From Campylorhamphus procurvoides (lineage: Eukaryota; Chordata; Aves; Passeriformes; Dendrocolaptidae), in assembly GCA_013396655.1 (NCBI GenBank), contig WBMV01004161.1, positions 944,084-1,008,083 of the forward strand: a stretch of 64,000 nt of DNA, read 5' to 3'. A model generated the notes under the pieces. It had not been told where the DNA came from. It saw nothing but the letters and a program-made list of their open reading frames with translations, and did no database searches. Every line of letters begins with the position of its first letter. Position 1 is the first letter of the stretch. The position numbers and the translations under genes are program-made. Shown here in pieces: positions 25,147-44,459 of the stretch.

Positions 25147-26039
25147 ACAAGCTGTTGGGCATGGCAGTGCACCCTGCCAGCTCTGGGCACATCTGGTGGG
25201 CAGCTGTGGAGCTTGGTGCTCACCAGCTGTGATGTGGGGTACCAGGAGGTGATGCTCTCTGTCTGACCCTACCCACTGGCATGAGGGGACAGGCATTGTC
25301 CTCTGCTTCTGTGCATATCTGCCTTCTTTGCATTGATGGGTTACATTGCCTTGCCTGAGCTTGCTGACTCCATACAGGAGAACCCTGATTCCTGGTGAGA
25401 TCCCTCCATCAGTTCTCACAGCTCTTTATTAGCTGTGGGGCAAGGAAGGCAGTGAAATGAAGGGAAGCCTGGCTGGGATGGCACAGGAGCAGAGGCTGTG
25501 CGTGGCACTGCCCCTGTGCTATGGGGATGTGTTGTCCTGCAGCATCTCTGGTGTATGGGTTGCCTTTGCCTTCAGACCTACCTCTGGAACACAAACACTT
25601 GCATGTGCCTTGCTCTGCTTCCATCTCCTTGTTTCATTCATCACAAAAACTTTTTTAAATGGTCCCCATCTTCTGATGGTTTTCCTGCAAGAGTTTTGCT
25701 TGCATCTGGTCATCTCCTGGTAGGAATGGGGCTGATTCAGCTCATTTCCTATGTGTTTTTTTGTATCAGCCAGGAAAAAGAGAAAGGACTGAAAGCCAGC
25801 TGGTGGCTGCAGTGCTGCCTGTCCCCTCCCCAGCCAACCAGCTCTGCACATCTCTGCCAGGGATGAGGAACAACATGGGATGGGGACCATGGAAGTGAGG
25901 GCTGTCTGGGGTCAGTGGAAGACTGGATGCAGCACTCCCTGTGTTGGTCTCTGGGGCATCCCCAGGCTGGGACTCGGGCAATGTTCGGAGATAACCTCTG
26001 CAGGATGTGTGCTGACTTTTGACTTATCTTTCTGGGCCA

Positions 26040-26480
26040 AAGTCATCAAGGCAGGGGACTAATAATGTCCCGTTCCCACAGATATTTTGAACAAGACTGG
26101 GTAAACGGGCTTTTTCTTTATGGAGTCCAAGCCAAGAACTCAAATATCTGGGGATTATAAAGAGGTTCTGGTTTGATACCTTCAAGCATTTTTATTCAGG
26201 AAAATATTCCCATTCACTTAAAATATCCAGTCCAGGGTTAATTCCAGGTGTTTCCAGGTCCTCTCAACCCAACACTGATGCTGTCACCTCTGTTCTTCTT
26301 GCCTTAGTTTCCCCAACTGTAAATTATTGATCATTCTCAGTAAAGACATTTAAAATTAGAGAAAGAAAAGCTTTGTTTCAGTCTAAAGTGTTCTTGCTGT
26401 TATTATTATTGACTTTTAAGTCTAAAGCCAGTGTGTTGAAACCTGGGAACGGTTTAATTAGGTATGCCTCAAACGCTGTC
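26040..26480. promoter_or_regulatory. Candidate intronic regulatory island
   Basis: An AT-rich block just upstream of the LIM2 exon region: GACTAATAATG, CAAATATCTGGGGATTATAAAG, AAATTATTGATCATTC, TTATTATTATTGAC, GGTTTAATTAGG. TAAT cores cluster in the last 60 bases. Conservation untested. Confidence 0.25.
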
Positions 26481-27211
26481 ACATCAATGTCAAGGAACAA
26501 GCTGAGCTTTTTCTTTTCCTTTTGACACATCCAAGTCTTCAGTCTGTCACTGGCCTTAACCCCAAACTTGCTGCCATGGAGATATTTGATGATATATTAG
26601 ACATTCCTGATGTGTTTGCAGGCAGGAGTGGGGCTGTTCCAGTGACCCAGGCCGGAGGGATGGGGTGGTTTGTGCATGACTGGCAGTGCAGATGCTTTCT
26701 GTAGGTGCTTGTGGAGAGGCACGAACGAGCTCACTGGCCCCATTGCCATCTCCAGAGTCTCCTTAGGTCTAGGCATGAGCTGGGGGCAGGTGAACATGTA
26801 GAGTTGGAGTGATTAAACTCCTCTGGATGTGTTCTGCCCTGTGTCTTTTGGTGGTGGTAGCTGGGCTGTTGGCTTTGGCACCTGTTTGCTGAAGAATCTG
26901 TGGTCTTCATCATTTGACTGTATTCATGGCAAGCATCTGGTAACAGGCCAACCCAAACTGCGAAAGTTGACCCAAAGGCAGCATCCCCTGTAGGCACAGG
27001 GCAAGTGTGCAGCACTTGCAGCACGTGCCACATCACTGAGGGGTGCCAGCACTGTTGTGCCCAGCCCCTCAACGCAATCCAAACACCAAGGGGGTGCTAC
27101 AGTGACCCTGTGCCCGTGCCCATCTCCCTGCCGTGGGTGCCCCATCCCTTGTCCCCGGCAGCTCCCGTGTGAAGCTGGGTGTGACAGCGGGGTCTCCTCT
27201 TGCTCCCGCAG

Positions 27212-33569
<6,358 letters not shown>

Positions 33570-34147
33570 GCGCAGCGTGGTCCCTGGCACGGGGCAGTTG
33601 GCACCACTGCGCTGCCCCAGGAGGGGCTGCAGAGCCCTCGGGGTGGGGAGGGAGGGAGAAGCAACACTGCTGGGATGCTGTCAAATATGTTGTAGCTTGG
33701 GATTCCCAAGGAGCGAGTTAAGTTATGGGTTGCATAGTTTCATGTTTCTCTTAGGAGCCTAGGATTAGGGACAAGGGGTGGTTTTTGCAGCTGGCTGGTG
33801 GATTTTCAAATTTCAAATGGGGAAACAAATTGCTCGTTTCGGCAGGGGGTGGGGGATTCTCCCATAGGAGCATCCCAGTGCCGTATCCCCTCCGTACCAC
33901 CTGGAAAGAGCAAACTGCTGATCTTCATGGAGAAAGCCTGCAGCATCAGCTGGGCTTTGAAATTTGAAAAGCTGACAATGCTTTGGGGAAACATGAGGGA
34001 AAATGTTGCTGCAGAGTTTTTTTTTCCCCCTGTGTTTCCTCAACCAGTTTGAGTGCTCGCTGCTTAAACGTAGGGACTTTTAAGATAGACGTTCCCATGC
34101 GAATATAGAAAGCTAGAAACCCCTAACATGGTCCCCGAGGAAGGGGC

Positions 34148-34197
34148 TGTGTGTGTGTATGTGTGTGTGTGTGTGGGCACACACGTGTGTGTGTGTG
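34148..34197. repeat. (GT)n microsatellite in the 3' UTR
   Basis: An interrupted GT run (GTGTGTGTAT, a longer GT run, GGCACACACGTGTGTGTG). The CACACACGTGTGTG centre is self-complementary and could form a small hairpin in the mRNA. Confidence 0.92.
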
Positions 34198-35173
34198 CAG
34201 AGCCGTGTGGCTGTGAGTGTTGTACTGCACGGCCACACCTGCCAGATTGTATCAACAAAGTTTATTTCTAAGTCTATCAGAAATTTACTGTACAGCAAAA
34301 GTAACTTTATTTTCAGCGTGAACCATATTTAAGGAAATACTCAATGCACTTAAGTTATAAGAGGAAATAATTTACTTTTTATAAACCTTATGTTTAGGTT
34401 GCAAAAGCCGAGTGGCAGGGAAGGGACGTCAGTTCATTTCAGGAGATAGGTTTGGGTTTCGGGGTTGGTTATTTTTGGTGCTCTCAGGTTGCCCCACTGG
34501 TTTTGAGGTGCAGTTGAACCACAAAGCAGAGCTGGCTCCAGAAACCTGCTCTTCTGCCAGCAGATTGATGGGGACAACGTGGTGGCCGTCTGCTGTCCCC
34601 ACCGCTGGACGTGTCCAGGAGCTCAGTGTGGGGTGGACAACGCTGCTGGAGCTGGTGGACATCCCAGCCCATCGGGGCTCAGCCGTGCTTCTCTGCATCA
34701 CCTCCTCCTTCCCACAGCAAGGCCCAGCCTGCCTCCACCAGTGACCCCATCCCGTCCTCTCAAATATGGGTGCTAGACCAGTGTGAACTGCTGTCCTGGC
34801 ACTGGAAAACACTGCAGCCCTTGTCACCACCCCTCGGGCGAAGGAGAAAGGAGGGAGAGCCCTGCCTTTCCCACCCTGTGGCCAGGTTCATCCCTGTTGA
34901 AGCTGTGGGAACCTGGGGACAGTTCTCCTTGGGGCTGAGCCTTCCTCTGGCCCTCACCTCATCCCCACTCTCGTTTTCATGCGTTGTGTCCTTTTGTGCT
35001 GCTGTTCACAAATGATGTAAGTGACAACCCGTAAAGACAAGCAAGTGACTGTGAGGCTCAAAACACTGGCTCGTCACCACTGTACGATCTGACACTGAAT
35101 GTAGCGGGGTCTGGAGATGGCTGACCCGGCAGGAGATGCTGACACACTGTCAGAAATCACAAACCAAGTTGAA

Positions 35174-35179
35174 ATTAAA
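35174..35179 (+). terminator. Candidate poly(A) signal ATTAAA of LMX1A
   Basis: ATTAAA is the commonest variant of AATAAA. It is the only close match between the stop codon and 35.2 kb. It is followed by a genomic A-rich tract (35180-35230) and then a GT-rich stretch near 35249-35258. The A-rich tract could also cause internal oligo-dT priming, so cDNA ends here need care. Confidence 0.45.
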
Positions 35180-35185
35180 AAGACA

Positions 35186-35230
35186 AAAAAAAATCTCTCT
35201 GATAAAAAAAAAGAAAAAAAAAAAAGAAAA
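35186..35230. repeat. A-rich tract after the poly(A) signal
   Basis: Three A runs broken by TCTCTCTGAT and G. Genomic rather than a processed tail. It may mark the transcript end or simply be low complexity. Confidence 0.85.
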
Positions 35231-35370
35231 AGCCTGGTCTCTTCTTGTGTGGTGTGTCCCCTTCACTCAGAGAGGGAAGGGCATGAATCATCTCCAAAGT
35301 CAACAAGGTCTTGGGTAGGGTGTCATGAGACCACAGGGCAAGTTTCTGCTCATTGGGTTTTTGATATCAA

Positions 35371-35546
35371 ATAGTCGTAGAATGATGTGAGTTGGAAGGG
35401 ACCTTAAAGATCATTCAGTTCCATCCCCACTGCCATGGGCAGGGACACCTTCCACTAGACCAGGTTGCTCCAAGCCCCATCCACTTTGGCCTTGAACACT
35501 TCCAGGGATGGGACATCCCACAACTTCTCTAGACAGCCTGTTCAGT
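35371..35546 (-). mobile_element. Truncated CR1 LINE 3' fragment, minus orientation
   Basis: Starts ATAGTCGTAGAATGATG (decayed inverted 3' end), then GAGTTGGAAGGGACCTTAAA, CTGCCATGGGCAGGGACACC, CACTAGACCAGGTTGCTCCA, CTTGAACACTTCCAGGGATG and ends near CAGCCTGTTCAGTGC. This is the common avian CR1 3' UTR consensus. It is less diverged than the 15.6-kb copy in its first 150 bases and belongs to a different CR1 subfamily type. Confidence 0.95.
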
Positions 35547-38500
35547 GCATCATATTCTGTGGTCTGAGACTAAATTGGCCCTTGGAGTGTCCTCCATGGC
35601 TGACAGACAGAGATGGGTGGATCTGGAAAGTGGCACATCTCTCTCTGGCTGCCACCCAAGGTGGCCGATGGGCTTGCTGGGGCTCTCCACTGAGCACAAC
35701 ATTTCTGCAGGCCACGTTATCCCATCAGTGCTATCACCTCATGGGTGAAGAATCACTATGGACCCCAGCCCTTCATGGCAGAACCATGAGCAAGTCCATG
35801 TTAAGACTTCCTAAAAGGTATGAGTGGGTGTTTCCCAATACAAATTACTCTCATCACAGTTTCCTGACATGGAGAGGTTACACAAATGGGTGCCGGTGCC
35901 ACCAAATGGAGAGGGGATTCACAACAGGAGGCTGTTTTCCTTCCTGCACTTCAACAGTCACTGCTCTGCTGTTTCTGTGCTGTTTCCAAAGTCCAACCTG
36001 CAGAAAAAAGTATTCTAAAATGGTGTGACTATACGAAGAAGTCTTGGGATTTTTATGTCACAAGTTCTAAAATAAAAAGCAGCCTAGGGGCAGCCTGGAT
36101 CTCCTGAGCTGATTTGGGGTTTTGCTGTTTCAGGACAGCAGCAGAGAAAAGGGTTGGACTTGGCTTGTGGTGGGCAGGTTGGGAAAATTATGACTTGAGG
36201 TTCCTCTGTCCCTGGGCTCGGTGGTATTGGAGAAGTACTTGACTGGTGCTATTGGAGAAGAGGGGATCTGGGCTGAGGTGAGGCTCACAGTCACTGGGGA
36301 CTGGAGGTGGAGATGTGTTTGCTCTTGGAAAGGAGGCACATCTGGGAGAGGTGTAGTACAGGGATCCAGCTGGAGGCAATGGCTGGGTAAACACCACCCA
36401 GGCTTGCAGGATAAAAATAGATGTTTTCCTTAGTGCTTATTAAAATTGCCTTAGAAATTCCCCTCACTTGAATACCTCTTTAAATATCATATTTAAATCT
36501 GTGTGTTGGTGTTTTTTCGTTAATCTTTTAAAGATAAAAGGTGTGTCTTCCCCACCCACAGCTATCTGCTATTTGAAAAATGCTTGGGTACATCAGTCTG
36601 GCTTTCCGTCAGCCTAACTACCAATTTACACTTACTAAATTGCTTCCCCCTAAATTAAAACCCCCATAAAACCCATGTCACACAGGCTGGTTTCCTGCTT
36701 TTAAAATCTTGCAAAAATGTAATGACAAGCTCTAATAGCAGTTTCTCAAAGTAAGTGTGTGTATATGTATAAAACTATTATATATAGTATATAATTCTGG
36801 GAAAGGATCAGTATTGCAGATGAGGGCAGATCTTTTTCTAGTAAAATCAGCAGAATTCATGTTTTTAAACCTGTTCTCCTTCTGCAAGTTGGCCAAGTGC
36901 TTGACATGAGCCCAGTTTACAATTGTGCCATGCAGCAGCAAATATGGGTCCTCCTGTCATCTGGATTTCATATTCTCTTGTGCCTTATTTCAGGGTGTGG
37001 ATGGATCCTGCCAAAGCAAAACTGGCTGGGCCTTATCTTCTGCAGGTGGTGGGGTCACTGCATGGCAGGTGACTTTTGTCAGGCTGGGTGGGTTGTCAGG
37101 TGTCCCCTGGTTTGCCCCCCTGGGGTGTCCTTTCATGGTGCTGCTTTGCCATACTGCTCTCCATGTCTGAGCCCACTCTTGGCCTGGGGAGCGACTCCCT
37201 GGGACAAATGATACCTTCTTGTCAAAGCCAGGAAGAAAAGAACAAGGTCTGACATGAAAACAGGTTCTACCTTGCTCTCCAAGGCAAGGGCAATGCCAGG
37301 AACGGGTTGGGAGCTGACCTTTTGTGTCTCTAGTGACTCAAAACAAAGCTCCTTCTGTTCAGGCACCGCTCGGTGGCCAAGGAAAGATCAAGTCAGAGAT
37401 TAGTTGTCAGTTGAGGACACTGATTAGATGATACTGATAGGCAGCCAGCTCTGAGTGATATTATGTTAATTAACTTGCTCTTTGTGAATGGTCTGTACAG
37501 GAGCTTGTGGCAGATGCAGGCTGGAGTGAAAATCAAAATGATGCTGGTCAATGCCAGCTGAGTCTGCATCTGAATATTTGAATCTTGATGGTATTTTTAG
37601 GTGTTTGTGCAGTACGCAGGCATAGGAGCTGGAGCAACCTCTCTGGAAGGATGTGACCTTGCTGTCTAGGAAAACATCTCCAGATGAAGGGTTGGAGCCT
37701 TGCCTTGCTCCGAATGGCCTGGCTCAGCATGTCACTGAAATCAGTGGAGCTGTGCTGGCTCCTGCCAGCTGTGATGTGGGCATGAGGAACCCCCATGCCT
37801 AGAAAAGATCCTGGTGCAGTGAGGACACCCATGTGTGACCCCCAGTCACCACCACCTCCCCAGTCCCTGCTGCACAGGGGATTTGGGGTTTCTGGTGGAT
37901 TTGGGTGTGCCCTGCTATGTGAGAACCTGCAGCAGAGTTTCTCATGTGCCCACATCAGTGGATCATCTTTCTGCACATAGAGAGAGAGTGGAGAAGGCAT
38001 CCCAAGGAAGCCACAGACATGGTCTTTCCTTGGAACTGGACATGGGAGGTGACAAATACTGGACTGTGGGGTTTTTTTGGTGGGAAAATGCCAAAGATTT
38101 GGTTGCTCCTGTCACTTTTGCAGAGTGAAATAATTTGCCAGATGTTTGATACCTTCACTGATGCTGTTCTGGGCACTAAATGTCACCCATCGTTAGAAAG
38201 TGCCTGTCTTGTGACACATGATAGGGCTCAAACCACTGAGGATGAGTGTCTTGGCCTTATGGTAGGTCTGTGAGCAATATCCCAGGTAACACCATCTGTC
38301 CAAATCTGTGAATTACATTTTCTAAGTGTTTTTTTTCCATTGCAGGTCATCTTCATGGAAAATTCATTTAAAAAGCAAACAAAAAAACTCTTTATAAAAT
38401 GGTGAAGACTTGCAATGGAAGGGCAAGAAAAGGGTTAGAAGCTCTTCAGGTGTAAAAAGGTGAATAGCCTCCTATCTTGTTGGAGATCAGACCAAATTCT

Positions 38501-41500
38501 TGTCTCCTTTCCTCTAAGTAGCAACTGTGTTGGTCATGAAAAGGTTATCTTGTCAGCTGTAGACCTCCTAGACACTGATGTGTGGGCTGACATGTGCCTG
38601 CCTGATTGACAGGTATAAGTTCACAGGCTGAGGACGAGCATATCCAACTGCAAACCATGTCAAAACACTCCAAGTGATCAAATACCGACAGCACTTTCGG
38701 TGAAGAACAGCAGATTCCCACCGCCTCGGGCCCTCTGAGCTGCTGCTTCAGAGGGGAGATCAGATTTCCCCTGTGATGACCCCGAGAACAGGGGGCTCAT
38801 TCAGAGGGATGCTTGGTGGGTCGAATCAAGGTCTCGGGGCAGAGTAAATCTGTGGCAGGAGGAAGGCAGGCCTTGTGGCACAGAGATGGGATGCTGATGG
38901 TGAACCTCAACAGGCACTGCCCAAGGGTCCTAGCAATTTGGTGGCTTCAGGTGGGGTGAAGAGCTGATGACCTGTTCCTGACCAATCTGATTTAGAACTC
39001 TTAGAGAACCCAGACAGGATTAGTGCTCTGGAGAGCTGAGCTTTGGCATCTCAGATCTGTGCTCTGGAACTGGCTGGCCCCCAGCAGCCCTGGCTCTCCT
39101 CTCTGTTGCTTGTGGTACAGATGCAATAGTATCTGCTTTGGAGAGGAGGGGCTGTGAAGGGAGGTATCCATGAAGCCTTAGGCTTTTCTGCACATTCCCA
39201 AGAGCATCTGTGAGGAAACAAGTCTGTGCTGAACACAAACTCAAAATAATGTGCAAGCATGGAGAGCCCTCAGGCTGTGCATGAGAGAGCGAGGAGGAGA
39301 TGGGAAACAGTGAGCAACCACCCATTTGCTCAACAAGGCAGGGACTGTATGGAAAATGCAGCATGAGATCATGGAACCAGAGATGCAGCATAACACCTGT
39401 GCCTTGGGTGGCTGGTTGTGTTGTCCTGACAACCTCACGCTGGTGTCCCAGGCTTGGAGGGTTTGGCTCTGCAGCTGAGTGCATGGAGGTATTTGGGAAG
39501 TAACGAGAGAGCCCCTGAGGAGTTTGGGAAGAGGAGACTGGTGAAACTCTTCCAAAAGGATTAGCTGGAGCTTGCCAGAAGTTATAACTGACTGTTGGCT
39601 GCTCTGTCTCCTCCTGGAGTAGGCGGAGGGATGAGGAAGAAGTGGTGACATCCCAGCAGAAGACCTGGGGGCTGGGGCACATGAAGCCTTATCCCATGGG
39701 ACAGTCTGCTCTTTCAGGAAGCTCTTCAGCAGGGGCTGGGGTGTCAGGGCTGGAGACAGGATGGGAAGCTGAGGCAGGACACAGAGGCTACAGGACAGTA
39801 GCAAATGTGGTAGAGCAGCTTATCTTAAAGAGATGTTAGCTGGGACCAGGGGTGGGAAGATGAGGCAGTCACTTCCCTGTAGGAGCAACAGAGCAGCCCT
39901 CCTGTGGGCGACCAGGAGGCCTGAGCAGAGGCACTGTGAACCACCTGAAAGCCTGTTTTGTTCCTCAAATTAAGCGATGAGAAATGGGGCCAATTGGCTG
40001 AGCATGGCCAGGCATCTGTAAATGCAGGTGGGGAAGCAGAACAGCATGGCTGGTGTTTGACCCGTGGCTTTCCCATGTCAGGCTGGGTTACCTGGGAGCC
40101 TGAGATGGAGGAGGGATACTGAACCAGAGAAAAATATCACTGAGTCTTTAGCAAGAGGTTAGACCCATGGAGAAGCCTGAAGGCAGGTGCCATCCTCAAA
40201 GGCAGTGCAGTGTGTTGGGCACCAGTGGTGGGACCCATAGCCTGTGCCATGCTCCAGCAATGGTTGTACAAACTGAGCTGCTCTGCCTCTTTCCTGGTCT
40301 TTACAGTACCCATCAATTAGAGGCTAATCACTTCCTTCGGAAAGCTCCTAAGTGCAAGCAAGCTTAGTCAAGATGATGGAATTGCCTCCTAATTGATTAT
40401 TCCTGCAGTCTAACAGCTGTTTCCCTGACTCACTTACGTTTTCCTTTTCTCAAAATATAAATCGTCTGTTGATATGACCAGCTCACCTCCAGCCAGGAGC
40501 TCGTGAGGAGCTAACAAATGTTTGTGGCCGTGCTGGCTTTCCTGAAGGGATTGACAGAAGCGCCTGGTGGGGAGCATGTTAGCCAGGGCTGGAGCTTCCC
40601 CGTGAAATATGAATAAGCAGAGGAGATGCTGCATTTCCAGTCCTCCCCGGGATGGCCTCAAAGCTGTGGTGTGCTGGGGGAGGAGGAAGAGTCTTGTTTC
40701 ATGCCACATCTCTGGGCCACCCGAGCTTAGGTGCTGCCTGACCGTGTGCACCGGGCCAGCCCCTCCCGATAGCATCGGGGCGAGGACAGTAGGGGCTTTG
40801 TGGCTTTGGGGGGGATCTGGTTACTTGGGAGCAACTCTGCTCCTGGGGAAGACGATGACAAAGTGCTGAGGGAAAGTGGGGCTTGGGAAAAAAAAAATGG
40901 CAATGCCAGTTGTTGAATTCCTTCAGGATTGCTTCAAGGTGCTTCCTAAGGAAGAATTCCATGGGGGTGCAGGGGCTTTATAGTGGATTACCTGGTCTGC
41001 ATCTACCTGCTCCTGCTGATACCTCTGTTGAGTTTGTGCTTTAGCACCAGTGTGTTCCCCAGGACATGCACTCCCTTTTTAGCTGCTCTTAGGGGTCCCA
41101 ATCTACATTCCCAGCAAGACTGGTGGTGGCTCTTCTTTTCCTTGGCAAGCGTTTCTCCCTTGCTTTTCAGCTCAGACAAGACTTATGCAATTGCCTGGCC
41201 TGTCACCTCCTTGCCAAAATAAAAGATGCTGGGGATTGTTACCTCATTTCAGACAATTTTGATGAGTTTTAAAAAATAGGTTTATGTGGATCTTGCATAA
41301 AGGAATGCTGAAGAGGTTTATAAATCTGTCCTCTACTTCTCTCCCCCTCCACGTGTGTGGGAGCACATCCCTTGCTGGAGTTCAGGAATTCCATTAGCAA
41401 GCAGTGCTACCATGTCACACCCTCAGCTGAGGTGTGAGGAAGGGGTCATGGCTGCCCACCAAAGGGATGCACAAAGCCATGAGAGGCCAGGCTTCCCAGT

Positions 41501-42859
41501 AGGTGGGCTCCTACTGACTCCTCCTGGTTTCTCTGCCTGAGGGACCCCATGAGTTTTGCTCAGCTGATGTAAGACTCATGATTATATGTGTTGAGCTAGA
41601 GTGTGGAGGAGATGTGTTACTGCTACTGGCTCATTTTTCTCTACAGGCTCCATATTAGATATACTGCTATTTATCTGATTTACTGGCCTCTGATCCAGGT
41701 GTTTCATGTCTTGGCAGGGTGATAAAAGTCCTTTACCCTTTTTTCCTAGCTAAAGGTCTGGCTCTCTACCTCTCTTTCAGCAGAAAGCTCTAGTGAACAT
41801 GAGGCTGCAAAAACCTCTGGAGGCTCTGGGAGTTTCACAGTGTGCAAGACTCTTCCTGTGTGCAAGTCTTGAGTCACCCTGATGATAACTGTTCCTGCTG
41901 GGGCATGGGATGCTTCATTGAGGGAGCAGGACTCTTAGCTAAAAGGCAAAAGTCTTAGGAGGTCCATGGGAAATAGAGCAGAGAAATACAGAGATGGTGA
42001 TGAAACTTTGCCATCTGCTCCAGGGCAAACCTACTGTGGGGAATATTCAGAGCGGTGCCAACACACACAAACTTGCTCCGGCAATGTGTTTGCAGTCCTG
42101 CTGGTGTGGGAACCCACTGGAGGTGGCATCTCAGCTGCTGGTCCCTAATAAAATCCACAATGCACCTGGAAGCCTCACCTTTATGTTGGAGAGCAATGGG
42201 AAGCTGTTATTCGGTGCCAGGCAGGTTGCAATTCTATTACTCTGAGCTGTGCTTTTGGTGTGTAATTTGGTTGGTACCTGGTGTGCCACTCATGTAGCAG
42301 GCTGGCTGTCCTAGGAGAGCCCCTCCGAGCTGCCTTCTCCAGGAGGGTGCACCTGGTTGTCCTGTCTGTTAACATCCATGGACTGGAGAACACAGAACAC
42401 CACCTGTATGACACAGCCCAGACTGAGGGCTCTGTCATAACCAGACGATAAAACCATCCCCGAAACCGCAGCGATGTGCTGGCTTGGGCAAACTTCCCTT
42501 GTGGGCTGAACAGATCCAGTTTCAGCGCTAATGGGTTTCCCAGGATTTGCAGATGTGAATTACTTGCATTCTTGACTCGAAGGTGAGTGCAGGTGCATCA
42601 GATGGTCGCAGTGAGCACCCCTCCAGAGTGCTGTCCCCCACCTCCCAGGCACACAGAGCCACTATTGTGCATCGCTGCCTGAGCACCAGCTGCCCGTGGG
42701 ACAGCCCATCAGGAGCCCAGTGTGCTGCTCAGCACTCACTGGGTTCTTTCTGGAGGTGTCCCTCCTTTTTCTCCATGAGAGAAGCCGTTTAGGGAGTCAG
42801 ACCCTGAGCTGGCCCTTGGGCTTTTGGTCAGAGGTCCACAGAAAAGGGCCTTTGCTTTA
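35547..42859. other. Intergenic, 3' flank of LMX1A
   Basis: No coding exon, RNA gene or clear repeat recognised. 36420-36870 is notably AT-rich (TATCATATTTAAATCTG, TTAATCTTTTAAAG, ACCAATTTACACTTACTAAATTGC) and may hold a regulatory element. 37380-37480 (GATTAGATGATACTGATAG, ATGTTAATTAACTTGC) and 40380-40520 (TAATTGATTATTCC, AAATATAAATCG) are weaker candidates. Long antisense frames (for example 39020-39682) have no recognisable domain. The rest shows nothing specific. Confidence 0.7.
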
Positions 42860-43040
42860 AACCACCCTCCTTGCGTTTGCTCTGCTTAAACTCCAAGACT
42901 ATTTAACACGCTCCAGCTTCTTATAAAGTTTCTGTCAAGACGGATTAGCAGCAGGCTGACAGATTGCTATTACAGCCTCAGTGAACTTTTAATACCTGCC
43001 AGTAAGTTCTGTGAGTCCCTTAAATCCTCCTGTGGATGCT
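42860..43040. promoter_or_regulatory. Candidate 3'-flank regulatory island
   Basis: Contains CAAGACTATTTAACACGC, TTCTTATAAAG, GACGGATTAGCAGCAGGCTG, AGATTGCTATTACAGCC and GAACTTTTAATACC. GGATTA is a bicoid-type (OTX/PITX) core, of interest next to a midbrain-expressed gene. Unique sequence; conservation untested. Confidence 0.3.
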
Positions 43041-44459
43041 CGGGTTGGGGAGCAAAGGCTGCTGCTTACACTGCTGGTATTCAGGGTACCTCTGCCTCTC
43101 TCCCAGCTGTCAGCATTAAAGAATGACCCCTAGGGATTTTTGACATGACATTCCCCCAGGCCCCAAAACAACTTCTTCAGTGCAAACTGCATCCCCTCTC
43201 CTCCTGGGGCGAGGTGATGCTCAGAGAGGGCTCCAGGCAGAGGAGGGGCAGCAACACAACTCAGGTCCTGCCTGTCCAGGGGAGGCTGCTGGGGTGTGAG
43301 CAGAAGGCAGTCTGGCAGCTGAGGATCAGAGCATCACCAAGGCAAGCTGCTAGCTGCCCTTCAGGCAGGCTTGGCTTTATTTAGAGAAGTCATGGCCTGC
43401 AGCCCAGGCACTCTAGTATGGGTCAGCAGACTGGTGGGTCTGGGGTCAGCGTGATTTTTCTGCTGAATTTTTCACCTTTTTACTTGAATTTCGATGCACC
43501 TTTTCCTACTACTGTCACCAAAACTGAAACAGCCTCAGCGTAGAGGTGAGCCAGGAAACAGCTGCCAGATGTCCATGTGGTGAAGTGGCTGCCACCTGAA
43601 GGGATGGTGCGTGGCAGAGGGTGGTGGTGCAACTTAAATAGCTTTTGTCCACGATCTCTGGGCCTCCACTGTGTACCAGCACACCTCCCACTCCTTTCCT
43701 CCCACAGCTTTTTCCTCCCACCTTCTAAATCCCCAGTTTCTGGAAGCATGGTCTGCACAGGAAGGTATTGGCTATACTGGATATCTTCCAGTTGAGGAAA
43801 AAGGCTGAAACTGCCTTTGCAAAACTCCCTAAACTCAAAAACCAGAGGTCTCCAAGTACTTATTTTGGGTCTTGCTGACTGTATCTGAATGTGTTCTGCT
43901 TTTTAGGTTTCACTTACTGGGATACACATTCTCCCAGTAGGCAATTTGCATCCAGAATCTTATTAGCCCTTTGAAATGCCATCTTTCTCTAGTGCGGTGT
44001 TGGACAAGTTTGTGTAGCTTGGCAGAGGTACAGTTGTTCAACAAGAGGCTGCAGCTGAGCAAGATGTCTTGTCTTGGCATGGCCAACACATCGTGGCTGG
44101 TATTCCGGCTGGTATTTTGGCCTCCCGCCTGCAGGACGTGCCTCAAGGCACCCAGCAAGGGCTGTGGGGGCGGATGCTGTGTGTCCTGATGCCATGGGTA
44201 TGCTGAGGTGCTGTTTGACAGGGTTGCTAAAAAACTCTCCCCAAAAACTGGACCTCTGACTGGGGCTGTGTTTGTGGCCGGCAGGAGCCAGGACACAGAG
44301 GTCCCCGTACCAAATGTATGGTGGATGCAGATACAAGGGGGATCCTTTTGTCCATGGAGGAGGATTTGGGGATAAGCCCAGATTTGCTGCTGGGAAGGAG
44401 GGTGAGAGACCCTGGTTTCCTGGTGACTGTCCCAGCCCTGCCCGGCTTGAACTGGGTTA
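43041..44459. other. Intergenic, nothing specific
   Basis: Unique moderately GC-rich sequence with only short, domain-free open frames on both strands. Confidence 0.6.

Larger units (their letters stand above)
1..27211 (+). other. LMX1A intron upstream of the LIM2 exon (5' end outside window)
   Basis: Intronic by position: 27212 is an acceptor-bounded internal exon, and no LIM1 exon (expected zinc-ligand pattern ending CKYDYEK) was found to its left. No other coding exon, tRNA or rRNA was recognised. Open frames here are short, lack recognisable domains and overlap on both strands. Listed separately are CR1 at 15647-15895, tandem repeats and candidate regulatory islands. I see nothing specific in 572-4993, 5022-6409, 7107-7539, 7761-12359, 13336-15646, 17231-18389, 19801-21340, 22851-23800, 24641-25108, 25147-26039 and 26481-27202 beyond unique, moderately GC-rich sequence. 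Confidence 0.8.
33570..35195 (+). other. LMX1A: Probable LMX1A 3' UTR
   Basis: Noncoding sequence after the LMX1A stop. It contains a (GT)n microsatellite at 34148-34197, then an AT-rich block at about 34250-34410 (TTTATTTCTAAG, ATTTACTGTACAG, ACTTTATTTTC) that looks less degraded than its flanks. The first usable polyadenylation signal I see is ATTAAA at 35174-35179, followed by an A-rich tract and a GT-rich segment near 35249-35258. The 3' end is inferred; transcript data would fix it. Confidence 0.6.

Noticed and set aside
39020..39682. 220-codon minus-strand frame
   Set aside because: No recognisable family, and other frames on both strands overlap it; low coding appearance.
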